Source: Clavibacter capsici
GTDB taxonomy: Bacteria > Actinomycetota > Actinomycetes > Actinomycetales > Microbacteriaceae
Reading direction: 5' to 3'
Assembly (NCBI RefSeq): GCF_001280205.1
Contig: NZ_CP012573.1
Span: forward strand, 558,001-622,000
DNA length: 64,000 bases
Shown: positions 41,941 to 51,428 of the stretch, piece after piece
Position numbering within the stretch: the stretch's first letter is position 1
How the letters are laid out: the number at the start of each line of letters is the position of its first letter
Notes under the pieces: generated by a model
Databases searched by the model: none
What the model was told of the DNA's origin: nothing
What the model saw: the letters and a program-made list of their open reading frames with translations, nothing else
Program-made: the position numbers and the translations under genes

Positions 41941-43815
41941 TCAGCCGCCCGTCGTGCAGGGCACCTGCGTGATGTCGGACTCGAGGGGCCGCACGAGCGG
42001 CGTGTGCCGCACCTCGAGCGGGCCGGCGTCGTCGGACGCGGGCATGGTGAAGGTCACGTCGACGGTCTTCGTGTCCTGCGGCGCGAGCTCGGTGCGGATG
42101 CGGATCATGCCGCGCCCCATGTCGGTGCCACGAGCCTCCTCCGTGGTGAGGTCGGCCTGCGTCGACCAGCCCGAGACGGTGGACCCGACGGGCCCGTACA
42201 CGAGGAGGTCGTCGAACTGGCGGCCCTTCGCCTTGCCGTCGAGGCCCGTGACGTAGCGCGGCAGGCTCGTCGCGGCGTCGAGCGGCGCGATGCTCGTCAT
42301 GTCCACCGACACCGTGTAGGCGGTGGTGTCGCCGCAGGTCTCCGCCTGGATCCGGGAGCCCGAGCGCAGGTAGTAGCTCATCTTGGATCCGGAGCCGATG
42401 TCGTTGAAGAACAGGCCGATGGCGGTCTGGTCGGCGTTGTCGTCGGGCAGCGCGCCGCTCAGCGGACCGCCCTCGATGAGCGCCTGCTCCTCGGGCACGG
42501 TGCTCCACATGAGCAGGCGCCGCTCGTCGATCGCGCGGTCGAGCGCGGTGACCAGCGGCACGACGGGCGGGGTGTCGGTGACGAGCTTCGCGAAGATCGT
42601 GCTGGCGGCGCTCGCGAAGTAGCGGTCCTGCGCGAGGTAGTCGGGGTACTGGCCGTAGACCGCCCCGAGGAGGGTGGGCACCGCGTTCTCGGCGTTCAGC
42701 TCGTCGCCCGTGGCCAGCTCGATGGGGCCCGTCGCCTCCAGCAGGTAGCTGAGCGCGATGGGGTCGAACGACATGACGCCGTCGACGCGGTCGCCGATGT
42801 AGCGCTCCCAGTAGGCCTTCGCGAGGGCGCCCGACGTGGGGAAGTCCGGGAACATCGTGATGTTCTGCTCGAACCGGTCGGCGCGCGGCTCGACGAGGCG
42901 CACGGTCTCGTCGGGGATGTCGCCCTGGCGCACGTTCCGCGGGAAGTCGTTGCTCGACGCCTGCTTCGCGATCCGCACGGTGCCGTCCTCGACGGTCAGC
43001 AGCACGAGGGCCGCCGGGTTGCCGCCGGTGGAGCGCACCTCGGCGTTGTTCTGGAACATGAGGAGGTAGTTGCGCGCGCCGTCCGCGCCGAGGAGGTCGG
43101 GGAGGATCCCGGTGACCTCGCGGAAGGTGCCCGCGGTCTCCTCGGTGCTCGTGAGCGTGTCGTCCATGAGGTCGACGTCGTTCGCGACCTGCGCCCAGAG
43201 GGCGTCGCGGTCGATGGTGCCGAGCTCGGCGCGCGCCCCGGCGAGGCCCTCGCTCGCGGTGTCGACCGTCTGGCCGAGGGAGCGGATCCCGTCGACGTCG
43301 ATGCGGCCGAGGACGGGCGTGAAGGCGGAGAGGGAGACCTCGGTGGCGGGGGTCACGACGTCGGTGGCGAGCCGGTCGCTGGTGGACGCCAGCACGCGGG
43401 CGGCGTGGAGGTTCGGGCCGATGGCGGGGAGCCACTCGTAGGCCGCGAGCACGCCGTCGTCGGCGGCCTCGGCGGCCTTCGCGGTGTGGTCGCGGAGCTC
43501 GGCGGCGCCGGACTTCGCCGTGTCGACGTCGCCCGCGAGGAGCGCCGTCTGCACCTGGTCGGAGAGCGGGAGCGCCTCGCGGAGCTCCGCCTGCACGGTG
43601 TCCACGCGGGGCAGGATCAGCGCGGCCGAGACCGCGATGCCGACCACGGCGAGGCCGACGACGACCACGGGGGTCCAGATGCGCTTGCGCTTCCACAGCG
43701 GACGGCGGGGTCGGGAGGCGTCGCGGTCCGGGCGCCCGCGGCGGCGGCCGGGGTCGCCGTCCCGGTCGCCCGACGGGTCGCCGGCCGGGGGCAGGACGTC
43801 GTCGATGCCGCTCAC
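41941..43815 (-). CDS. DUF4012 domain-containing exopolysaccharide-locus protein
   Basis: 624 aa. A charged N-terminus is followed by one transmembrane helix (about residues 47-69) and a long extracytoplasmic region. That region contains the DUF4012 hallmarks YLLMFQNNAEVRSTGGNP and SGALAKAYWERYIGDRVDGV. DUF4012 proteins are common in actinobacterial and cyanobacterial polysaccharide loci and are suspected to help attach or ligate cell-wall glycopolymers, but no activity is established. The GTG overlaps the stop of the polymerase gene (GTGA), so the two are coupled. Confidence 0.87.
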   Translation of the reverse strand: MSGIDDVLPPAGDPSGDRDGDPGRRRGRPDRDASRPRRPLWKRKRIWTPVVVVGLAVVGIAVSAALILPRVDTVQAELREALPLSDQVQTALLAGDVDTAKSGAAELRDHTAKAAEAADDGVLAAYEWLPAIGPNLHAARVLASTSDRLATDVVTPATEVSLSAFTPVLGRIDVDGIRSLGQTVDTASEGLAGARAELGTIDRDALWAQVANDVDLMDDTLTSTEETAGTFREVTGILPDLLGADGARNYLLMFQNNAEVRSTGGNPAALVLLTVEDGTVRIAKQASSNDFPRNVRQGDIPDETVRLVEPRADRFEQNITMFPDFPTSGALAKAYWERYIGDRVDGVMSFDPIALSYLLEATGPIELATGDELNAENAVPTLLGAVYGQYPDYLAQDRYFASAASTIFAKLVTDTPPVVPLVTALDRAIDERRLLMWSTVPEEQALIEGGPLSGALPDDNADQTAIGLFFNDIGSGSKMSYYLRSGSRIQAETCGDTTAYTVSVDMTSIAPLDAATSLPRYVTGLDGKAKGRQFDDLLVYGPVGSTVSGWSTQADLTTEEARGTDMGRGMIRIRTELAPQDTKTVDVTFTMPASDDAGPLEVRHTPLVRPLESDITQVPCTTGG

Positions 43816-45488
43816 CGTCTCGGGCTCCCGTCCAGGGCCGGCCGTCCGGCCGGGAACGCCCGGCCGTTGCCGATCGCGGGTCGCGACGCGTCGGCGGTGC
43901 CGGCGCCCGCGAGCGCCTGCTCGCGCACGGCGGCGGGGGCGGTCTCGTCGGGGAGGGGCTCGGGCGCGCTGACGGGGCCGGTGACCTGCTTGCGGGTGGA
44001 CGAGATCCAGAAGAACAGCACGAGGATCACGAGCGAGGCGATGCTCGTCGACATGCCCTGGTACGCGTCGCCGCGGATGAGGGAGAAGAGGTAGGGCGTG
44101 ACGACGACCGCGATGGCGGCGCCGAGGAGCCCGCGGCGGCGCATGCGGGCGCGGATGAACAGGCCCGCGACCATGCCGAGGAGCGCGCCGACGGCGATGA
44201 CCCCGGGGATCCCGAAGTTCGAGAACGCCTCGCCGATGGCCGAGAGGCTCGTCTCGACGCGGTTGACGCCGTAGAAGCGGGGCACGTACGTGGACGTGAA
44301 CCACGTGTTGCCGCCGCCGAACGGCTTGTCCTCCCAGAGCCCGCGGGGGACGAACCAGGCGGGCACCGCGGCGTACGTGGCGCCCCACTGGTAGACGAAG
44401 TCGGGCAGCGCCGCGACCTCGTTGAGGCGGATGAGGACGTCGAACGGGCGGGTCTCGATGCCGCTGGTGAGGCGGTCGAGGAGGACGCCCAGCGGGTCCT
44501 GCGTGAGGCGGTCGAGCGAGCGGCCGTTGTCGAACGTGGACTCGCGGATGACGATCGAGTAGACCATGGCGACCACGGCCGTGACGCCGCCGATGAGGGC
44601 GATGGTGCGGAAGCGGAAGGGCTTCGGGCCGACCTGCTTGAGGATCAGGAACGGCAGGAACACGCCGATGATGAGCGGGCCGCGGCCGCCGGCCGAGCCG
44701 GCGCAGACCACGAGCACCAGGACGGCGACGAGGTTGACCCAGTTCCAGCCCTCGAGGCCCTTCTGGCGCCGCGCGAGCACGTTGTAGACGATCGCGATCT
44801 GCACGGGGATGTAGGAGAGGCCGATGAACGACTTGCCGGAGAGGAAGTCGCTCCGGTTGGCGAGGCCCGTCGTGTACGCCTGGATGCCGCCGGAGGAGAG
44901 CACCAGGTACACGAGGAGGCCGAGGGCCACGACCGAGGAGATGACCACGATCGCCTGCGAGACCGACGTGTTGAACACGCGCTGCCAGCGCACCTGCGTG
45001 TCCGGGTGGACGACGGCCGGGCCGCCGGCGATGGCGTTCTGCTCGAGGGCCTTCGCGTCCTCGCCGCCGCGGGCGATGCGACGGGCCTCGCGGGCCACCT
45101 GGTAGTAGTACACGACGAAGAACGCCGAGAAGAAGATCAGCGCCTCGATGAGCGCGGAGCTCGCCGCGAGCTGCAGCGTGGGGGAGAAGAAGCGCGTGTC
45201 GGCGATGGCGCCGGGGCTCGTCTCCATGCTGTTCGCGACCGTGAGCGGGCGCAGCACGAACAGGAGCAGCCCCGTGAACGCGACGATGCCGCCCGGGGTG
45301 ATCGGGTCCCCGTTGGAGACGGTCTCCTTCACGAGCACGCCGACGAGCAGGATCGCGAGCACCGCGATCATGAACGGGTAGGAGAGCTCGTTGCCGAGGA
45401 GGGCCACGCCGCCGAGCGCGGCGAGGATGGTGAGGACCACGGCGGCCGCGAAGACCGCCGGGGTCGCTAGGCGGAACGTCGGACCCAT
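43812..45488 (-). CDS. Wzy-type polysaccharide polymerase
   Basis: A 558-aa integral membrane protein with about 11-12 hydrophobic helices and a long extracytoplasmic loop in the second half (about residues 340-420) containing WFVPRGLWEDKPFGGGN. This layout fits O-antigen/EPS polymerases, which join lipid-linked repeat units at the outer face. Sequence conservation in this family is always low, so the call rests on topology and locus. Its ATG lies inside the end of the pyruvyltransferase gene (22-nt overlap). Confidence 0.82.
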   Translation of the reverse strand: MGPTFRLATPAVFAAAVVLTILAALGGVALLGNELSYPFMIAVLAILLVGVLVKETVSNGDPITPGGIVAFTGLLLFVLRPLTVANSMETSPGAIADTRFFSPTLQLAASSALIEALIFFSAFFVVYYYQVAREARRIARGGEDAKALEQNAIAGGPAVVHPDTQVRWQRVFNTSVSQAIVVISSVVALGLLVYLVLSSGGIQAYTTGLANRSDFLSGKSFIGLSYIPVQIAIVYNVLARRQKGLEGWNWVNLVAVLVLVVCAGSAGGRGPLIIGVFLPFLILKQVGPKPFRFRTIALIGGVTAVVAMVYSIVIRESTFDNGRSLDRLTQDPLGVLLDRLTSGIETRPFDVLIRLNEVAALPDFVYQWGATYAAVPAWFVPRGLWEDKPFGGGNTWFTSTYVPRFYGVNRVETSLSAIGEAFSNFGIPGVIAVGALLGMVAGLFIRARMRRRGLLGAAIAVVVTPYLFSLIRGDAYQGMSTSIASLVILVLFFWISSTRKQVTGPVSAPEPLPDETAPAAVREQALAGAGTADASRPAIGNGRAFPAGRPALDGSPRR

Positions 45489-46516
45489 GTGGTCATCTCC
45501 TCGAAAGCCGCGTCCAGGCGGGCGGTGGCGGCGACGAGAGCCGCCGCGGTGGTGGATGCGGCGCCGGGGTCGGCCGGCCCGGCGACGGCGGTGCGGACCG
45601 CCCGGTCGACGGACGGCTCCGTGCGCGTCCCGAACTCGGTGACGAAGGCCCCGACCTTGGTGGCCCCGCCGACCGCGACCACGGGCGTCCTCAGCATCGT
45701 ACCCAGGTACATGGCGTGCATGCGAGAGGCGACGACGACCTCGCGGTCGGCCATGAGCTCGGCCGCGCGGCGCCAGCCGTGGTCGCCGGGCTCCGTCCGG
45801 AGGCGGGCGCGGACCTCGGGGTGCAGCGCGCCGACGTCGGAGTCGTCGCCCTGGTCCATCGAGACGAAGACGACCTCGCCGAAGCGCTCCTCGAGCGCCT
45901 CGACGTCCGCGAGCGTGGCCTGCGGGGAGTGCTTCGCGTTCAGCGCGACGACCGCGCCGCGGCGGCGGCCGGCGGGCGCGGCGAGCCGGTCGAGCTCGGG
46001 GGCCGCGAACAGGCTGACGTCGGCGGCCACCTCGACGGGCAGCCTCGAGTACCCGGCGGCTCGGCCGGCGGAGTCGGGGTCGCGCGTCCAGACGCGGGCG
46101 CCGTCGAGACCCGCGCGGAGGGCGAGGCGCGCGCGGCGGCGGGCGACGGGATCCGCGCCCACGCCGAACACGGCGAGCGGCGTGCGGCTGGTGCGGGCGA
46201 TGAGGCCCGTGACCGCCATCAGGCGCGGGAGTCCCGCGAACGGACGGCCCGGCTGGTCGTCGGCGAGCAGCGTGCCGCCGCCCACGACGACCGCGTCGAC
46301 CTGGCGCACGAGGTCGGCGAGGCCGCGGACGCCGCCGACCCGCGCGCGCTCCTCGGTGGAGTCGAGGCGCGCGGTCTGCCCGAAGTCGGCGACCACTGTC
46401 TCATGCCCGGCCCGGCGGAGGCGCTCGGAGAGCGCGTCGGTGAGGAAGGCGTCGCCGAGGTTCTGCGGGTGGCCGGACGCGAGGGTGCGGTCGGCGGAGA
46501 CGATGAGGATCCTCAT
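45467..46516 (-). CDS. Polysaccharide pyruvyltransferase family protein
   Basis: A 349-aa PS_pyruv_trans enzyme. It opens MRILIVSADRTLASGHPQNLGDAFL, with GGGTLLADDQ at about residue 75, WTRDPDSAG and a late REVVVASRMHAMYLGTMLRTPV block. Members transfer pyruvate from phosphoenolpyruvate to form a ketal on a sugar of the repeat unit, adding negative charge. Pyruvylated acidic EPS is known from Clavibacter, which fits. The ATG overlaps the Wzx stop (ATGA). Confidence 0.88.
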   Translation of the reverse strand: MRILIVSADRTLASGHPQNLGDAFLTDALSERLRRAGHETVVADFGQTARLDSTEERARVGGVRGLADLVRQVDAVVVGGGTLLADDQPGRPFAGLPRLMAVTGLIARTSRTPLAVFGVGADPVARRRARLALRAGLDGARVWTRDPDSAGRAAGYSRLPVEVAADVSLFAAPELDRLAAPAGRRRGAVVALNAKHSPQATLADVEALEERFGEVVFVSMDQGDDSDVGALHPEVRARLRTEPGDHGWRRAAELMADREVVVASRMHAMYLGTMLRTPVVAVGGATKVGAFVTEFGTRTEPSVDRAVRTAVAGPADPGAASTTAAALVAATARLDAAFEEMTTWVRRSA

Positions 46517-47691
46517 GCGTCCTCCTTCCTGCGGGTGCGGATGAGGAGCGCGGCGATGACGGCGCTCAGGACGAGCTCGCTGGCGAGCGTGACGCCGGCG
46601 AGGAGGGCGGTGCCGGCGGTGAGGCAGGCGACGAGCGTCAGGGCCACGGCGACGACGCCCGTGACGACGGTGGCGGTGAGCCGCACGCGGACGAGGCCGG
46701 AGCCCATCGCGAAGGCCATCAGCGCGTAGTTGCCGAACTTCGGGGCCACCGAGAGCAGGATCACGAGGAAGACGACCTGGTCGAACGCGTCGCCGCCGAG
46801 CACCTGCGCGACGGGCTCGCGGATGAGGGCCAGGATCCCGGCGAGCACGAGGCCGCCGAGCGCGAACCGCCACCAGTAGGCGCGCGCGGGGCGGCCGGCG
46901 GTGCGGATCCGGGGGATCAGCTGCTGCGAGAGCGTCGCCGGCAGCACCTCGAGCGGCTGCACCACGCGGTAGGCGAGCGCCAGCGGCGTGACGGCGTCGA
47001 CCCCGAGGATCGCCGTGCCGAGCACGAGCGGCGCCTGCGAGTAGAGGGCGCTGAGGGAGCCGGAGAGGCCGAACTCGAGGATCTGCGGGAACACGCGCAC
47101 GGGCTCGTCGCTCGTCGTGGCGAGGTCGCGTCGGACGGCGACCCAGGTACCCGCGGTGACGACGAGCGACACCAGCGGGAGGGCGAGCAGCACGAGGATC
47201 TCGGGCGCGAGCACCGCGATCGCGAGCGGCACGGCCTTGAGCACCACGAGCGCGAGGTCGGGGAAGGCGTAGGAGGCGTCCCGGCGGCCGACGAGCAGGG
47301 GCGCGCGGATCGTGCGGGTCAGCGAGTCGAGCACCTGGCTGACGCCGAGCGCGACGAGGAGGAGCACGGCCTCGCCGGGGATCGTCGAGGCGGCCGCGAC
47401 GGTCAGCACCACGGCGACGGCCGCGCCGAGCGACCCGAGGCCCGCGTGGAACGCGACGGCCCGCGCGTGGACGCCGCGGGTGAGGCGCGTGCGCGGCAGC
47501 GAGAGAAGGAAGTTGGCGGCGCCCGAGTCGGTGATGATCGCGAACGAGCTGAGCAGAGCGAACCCGGTCACGAGCGCGTTCTGCGCCGAGCCCTCCGACA
47601 GGTGGGTCAGGATCACGAGCAGCACCAGCTGGAGCACGCGCGTGAGCCCTGCGGCCCCCGTCGGGAGCAGCAGACCGAGACGCCGGATCAT
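46513..47691 (-). CDS. Wzx-type polysaccharide flippase
   Basis: A 392-aa membrane protein with about 12 hydrophobic helices, opening MIRRLGLLLPTGAAGLTRVL and ending in IRTRRKEDA. It belongs to the MATE-like polysaccharide transporter superfamily, which flips undecaprenyl-linked repeat units across the membrane. Starts and stops overlap with both neighbours (ATGA on each side), so it is translated as part of the exopolysaccharide operon. Confidence 0.86.
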   Translation of the reverse strand: MIRRLGLLLPTGAAGLTRVLQLVLLVILTHLSEGSAQNALVTGFALLSSFAIITDSGAANFLLSLPRTRLTRGVHARAVAFHAGLGSLGAAVAVVLTVAAASTIPGEAVLLLVALGVSQVLDSLTRTIRAPLLVGRRDASYAFPDLALVVLKAVPLAIAVLAPEILVLLALPLVSLVVTAGTWVAVRRDLATTSDEPVRVFPQILEFGLSGSLSALYSQAPLVLGTAILGVDAVTPLALAYRVVQPLEVLPATLSQQLIPRIRTAGRPARAYWWRFALGGLVLAGILALIREPVAQVLGGDAFDQVVFLVILLSVAPKFGNYALMAFAMGSGLVRVRLTATVVTGVVAVALTLVACLTAGTALLAGVTLASELVLSAVIAALLIRTRRKEDA

Positions 47692-48734
47692 CGGGTCCCG
47701 ATGCTCTGGTAGGCGTCGTGCACGGTCTGCGCGGAGGTCCGCCAGTCGAAGCGGCAGGTGACGGCGCGGCGGATGCGCGCGGCCTCCTCCTCGCCGAGCG
47801 GGTCGGCGGCGGCGAGCCGCGCGAGCGCCTCGGTGATGGCGGAGGTGTCGGCGGGGGAGAAGTACGTCGCGTCGTCCTCGCAGATCCAGTGGAAGACGGG
47901 GATGTCGGAGACGGCGAGGCGCGCGCCCGCGACCATCGCCTCCACGAGCGGCAGGCCGAAGCCCTCCGCGAGGCTCGGGAACACGACGCCGCGGGAGGAC
48001 GCGTAGAGCACGGCGAGCTCGTCGTCGGTCACGTAGCCGGCCAGCTTGATGTCGTCGGACTCCGCCATGTCGACGTCGCCGAACACGGCGCTCTTCGCGC
48101 CCACGAGCACGAGCGGCGCGGCCGTACGGGTCGCCTCCGGCAGCGCGAGGTAGGCCTCGGTCAGGCGCTTCAGGTTCTTGCGCGGATCCATGCTGCCGAC
48201 CGCGAGCAGGTACCCGCCGTCGGTCACGCCGTGCTTCTCCAGCACGCGGGCGCGCTCCTCGGCCCCGCGCGGCTCGCCGAACACCGGGCTCGGCGCGTTG
48301 GGGGCGACCACGACGGGCGCGCTGGAGAGGCCGAGCTCCCGCACCTGCTCGGCGACGGGCTCGCTCACGGTGACGATGACGCGCGCGTCGCGCAGGTTCG
48401 CCTTGAGCAGCGGCACGTGGGTCACGACGTACTCGCGGCTGTACCACTCGGGGTTCGTGAGCACGAAGAGGTCGTGCACGACCACGATGTGCCGGCGGTG
48501 CACGAGGGGCGCGCGGCTCGTGAGCGACAGCAGCACGTCCTGGCGCGTGATCCACGGCAGGGTCGTCTGCACCCACAGCCAGCTGCGGGCGCCGGACGAC
48601 CGGATGCGCTCCGAGGGCGTGGCGCGCGTGACGCCGTCCTTGCCCTCGAGCGCGCGGGCGATCTCGGTCGCGTAGCGCTGCTGGCCGGTGACCCGCTGCC
48701 CCGCGTAGGCCTCGTTGACGACGAGCCGGCGCAT
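47688..48734 (-). CDS. GT4-type glycosyltransferase (1)
   Basis: A 348-aa GT-B glycosyltransferase. The N-terminal acceptor domain is followed by a C-terminal donor-sugar domain with VGSMDPRKNLKRL (about residue 188) and the E(X7)E motif in SLAEGFGLPLVEAMVAG (about 265-281). It adds a sugar from a nucleotide donor to the lipid-linked repeat unit in the cytoplasm. The specific sugar is unknown. It shares one base with the upstream GT stop (TGATG) and overlaps wzx by ATGA. Confidence 0.9.
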   Translation of the reverse strand: MRRLVVNEAYAGQRVTGQQRYATEIARALEGKDGVTRATPSERIRSSGARSWLWVQTTLPWITRQDVLLSLTSRAPLVHRRHIVVVHDLFVLTNPEWYSREYVVTHVPLLKANLRDARVIVTVSEPVAEQVRELGLSSAPVVVAPNAPSPVFGEPRGAEERARVLEKHGVTDGGYLLAVGSMDPRKNLKRLTEAYLALPEATRTAAPLVLVGAKSAVFGDVDMAESDDIKLAGYVTDDELAVLYASSRGVVFPSLAEGFGLPLVEAMVAGARLAVSDIPVFHWICEDDATYFSPADTSAITEALARLAAADPLGEEEAARIRRAVTCRFDWRTSAQTVHDAYQSIGTR

Positions 48735-49864
48735 CACGCGGCCGCCCCGTCGAGGCGGGATCCGTCGTGGCGGACCCAGGAGGCGACGCGGCGCTCGAAC
48801 ACGGCCGCGTCGAAGTCGGCGGAACGTCGGACGCTCGCGGCGGGATCCAGGGCGGCGGCGCGCGCCACCGCGTCGGCGAGCCCGGCGCCCTCCCAGTCGT
48901 GGACGTGCACGCCCGTGACGCCGTCGACGACGCTCTCGGTCGCGCCGCCGACGTCGCTCACGAGCACGCGGGCGCCGGCGGCCATCGCCTCGACGGGCAT
49001 GATCCCGAAGTCCTCGACCGCGGGGAACACGTACGCGAGCGAGCGCTGGTACAGCGTGTAGAGGAGCGCGTCCGACGGCCGCGGGATCACCGTGACCGGC
49101 ACGCGCGCGGCCCGGGCCCGCTCCTGCAGCTCCTCGGCGAGCGGGCCGGACCCGGCGAGCACGACGGGCACGTCGGCCGCCTCGCCCGCGCGGATCGCGA
49201 GGTCGAGGCGCTTGTACGGCACGAAGCGGCTGGCGCCGAGGAGGAACCGGTCGGGCAGCGAGGCCGCGAGGGCGGCGTCGGATCCGGTGAGCGCGTCCTC
49301 CCACGAGGCGGTCGCGCGGATGGCGGTGGCGTCGACCGGCGGGTGGATGACCTCGGCGTCGACGTCCCACGCGGTGCGGATCCGGTCCTGCACGAACGCG
49401 CTGTTCGCCGCGAACGAGGCCCGCGACGCCTGCGCGCGCCGACGGTCGAGCGCGCGCAGCGGGGGAGCGGCCGCCTTCACGAGCGGGTTCGCGCCGCGCT
49501 GGTCGAGGTCGGGCGTCCAGAGGTAGCGCGCCGGGCTGTGCACGTACACGTGCCGGCGCGTGCCGTGGTCGCCGTGGCCCAGGTGGTGGGCGAAGAGGTG
49601 CGAGCTCGCGAGGGTCCACTCGTACGCGTCGAGGTCGAGCGAGCTCCAGGTGAGCGGCATGAACGGCAGCGCGAGCGGCTTCCGCCTCCGCAGCGGCGTG
49701 CGCGCGAGCCAGCTCTCCCGCACCGGGCGGTCGCCGAAGCGGCCCGGGTCGTCGTTCCAGAGCGTGAAGAGGTCGGCGTCGGGGAACGCGTGCGCGAAGG
49801 CGTCGAAGACCTTCTCGGATCCGCCCGACTTCTCGATCCACTCCTGGACCAGCAGCCCGCCCAT
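48734..49864 (-). CDS. GT4-type glycosyltransferase (2)
   Basis: A 376-aa GT-B glycosyltransferase. It opens MGGLLVQEWIEKSGGSEKVF, has the acceptor-side VYVHSPARYLWTPDL, the donor-site ASRFVPYKRLDLAI and an E(X7)E motif in VEDFGIMPVEAMAAG. The EKSGGSEKV opening is typical of EPS mannosyl- or fucosyl-type transferases, but the sugar cannot be assigned. Its ATG shares one base with the stop of the priming transferase gene (TGATG). Confidence 0.9.
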   Translation of the reverse strand: MGGLLVQEWIEKSGGSEKVFDAFAHAFPDADLFTLWNDDPGRFGDRPVRESWLARTPLRRRKPLALPFMPLTWSSLDLDAYEWTLASSHLFAHHLGHGDHGTRRHVYVHSPARYLWTPDLDQRGANPLVKAAAPPLRALDRRRAQASRASFAANSAFVQDRIRTAWDVDAEVIHPPVDATAIRATASWEDALTGSDAALAASLPDRFLLGASRFVPYKRLDLAIRAGEAADVPVVLAGSGPLAEELQERARAARVPVTVIPRPSDALLYTLYQRSLAYVFPAVEDFGIMPVEAMAAGARVLVSDVGGATESVVDGVTGVHVHDWEGAGLADAVARAAALDPAASVRRSADFDAAVFERRVASWVRHDGSRLDGAAA

Positions 49865-51339
49865 CAGACGGCCCCGTCCGCGCCGAAGACGGCCTTGAAC
49901 GTGCGCGCGAGGATGATGATGTCGCCCGTGAGCGACCAGTTCTCCACGTAGTAGAGGTCGAGGCGGATGGCGTCCTCCCACGAGAGCGACGACCGGCCGG
50001 ACACCTGCCAGAGGCCGGACATGCCGGGCTTGATGAGCAGGCGGCGGCGCGCGGCGCTGTCGTAGAGCGCGACCTCGCCCTCGCGCTGCGGGCGCGGGCC
50101 GATGAGGCTCATGGATCCGAGCAGCACGTTGAGGAACTGCGGCAGCTCGTCGAGCGAGTAGCGGCGGAGGACGCCGCCGACCTTCGTGATGCGCGGGTCG
50201 TCCGTGACCTTGAACAGCGGGGTGTCCGCCGTGCCCTGCTGCTCGAGCAGCGCGAACAGCTCGGCGTCGGCGTTCATGCGCATGGAGCGGAACTTGAGCA
50301 TGTGGAACGGCTCGCCGTTCAGGCCGATGCGCTCCTGCTTGTAGAAGACGTCGCCCTTGCTCGTGGCCTTGATGAGGATCGCGAGGATGAGGAACACGGG
50401 GCTCAGCACGACGAGCGTGATCCCGGAGACGACGATGTCGAACAGGCGCTTGGAGAGGAGCTTCCGCCCCTCGAAGCGCGGCGTCTCCACGTGGATGAGG
50501 GGGAGGCCGGCGACCGGGCGCGTGTGGATGCGCGGGCCGCCGATGTCGGTGAGGCCCGGCGCCATGACGAGGTGGTGGCGGCCGGGCTCGAGCGACCAGC
50601 TGAGCTCGCGGATCCGCTCGGGCGGCAGCTCGTCGCTGGACGTGAGCACGAGCGTGTCGGCGCCGAGGCGCTCCAGCTCCGCGAGCGCGTCGTCCGCGTT
50701 CCCGACCACGGGCACGTCGAGGCCGGGCAGGCGCGACGGCCGGGCGTCGCCCGTGAGGCACGCGCCCACCACGCGGTAGCCGGCCTTGGGGGCGCGGGCG
50801 AGCGTCGTGGCCGTGTGGGTGGTGCTCTCCAGGGATCCGACCAGCAGGATCAGCGAGGAGAACTCGCCGCGGCGCCGCTGGGCCGAGAGCCACACGCGCC
50901 AGAGCGCGCGCGACAGGAGCAGCAGCACGAGGCCGAGCGGCAGGCCCGTGACGATGTAGCCGCGCGCCAGGTCGATCTTCACCAGGAACGCGACGATGGC
51001 GATGATGCCGAACAGCCGCAGCGTCGCGTCGGCGACCTGCTTGTACTCCTGCGTGCCCGTGCCGACGATCCGGTAGTCGCGGGTGCTGTAGACGGTGAGC
51101 ACGAACAGCCACGCGAGGATCAGCACGACCGAGACCATCGTGTAGGTCACGGCCACGTCCGGCGCGTTGCCGCCGAGGTCCACCGTGCCGGCGGTCGTGC
51201 CGAACCACAGGAACTGGACGCCGAAGGTGGTGAGCACGATGACGATCGCGTCGCTCAGCGCCAGTCGCCGGGCGTAGACGACCCGCCAGCGCGAGCCCTC
51301 CTGGCCCTCGTCCGTGCGTCGTGTCTGGTGCGTGTCCAC
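49864..51339 (-). CDS. Polyprenyl-phosphate sugar phosphotransferase (WbaP type)
   Basis: A 491-aa initiating transferase that places sugar-1-phosphate on undecaprenyl phosphate. Four N-terminal transmembrane helices (about residues 25-165) and a Rossmann-like middle precede a membrane-bound catalytic domain (about 290-491). That domain contains RLFDIVVSGITLVVLSPVFL, YKQERIGLNGEPFHMLKFRSM, DPRITKVGGVLRRYSLDELP and LIGPRPQ. The GTG has GGGGGA upstream. This is the priming step of the exopolysaccharide pathway. Confidence 0.94.
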   Translation of the reverse strand: MDTHQTRRTDEGQEGSRWRVVYARRLALSDAIVIVLTTFGVQFLWFGTTAGTVDLGGNAPDVAVTYTMVSVVLILAWLFVLTVYSTRDYRIVGTGTQEYKQVADATLRLFGIIAIVAFLVKIDLARGYIVTGLPLGLVLLLLSRALWRVWLSAQRRRGEFSSLILLVGSLESTTHTATTLARAPKAGYRVVGACLTGDARPSRLPGLDVPVVGNADDALAELERLGADTLVLTSSDELPPERIRELSWSLEPGRHHLVMAPGLTDIGGPRIHTRPVAGLPLIHVETPRFEGRKLLSKRLFDIVVSGITLVVLSPVFLILAILIKATSKGDVFYKQERIGLNGEPFHMLKFRSMRMNADAELFALLEQQGTADTPLFKVTDDPRITKVGGVLRRYSLDELPQFLNVLLGSMSLIGPRPQREGEVALYDSAARRRLLIKPGMSGLWQVSGRSSLSWEDAIRLDLYYVENWSLTGDIIILARTFKAVFGADGAV

Positions 51340-51428
51340 TGGTCCCCCGGGGCAGGCGGCTCCCGTACGGGGCCGGCGGTGTCTGGATGGAGCGGGTTGC
51401 GCTCGCGTGTGCGGTCGGGCTGGTCGGG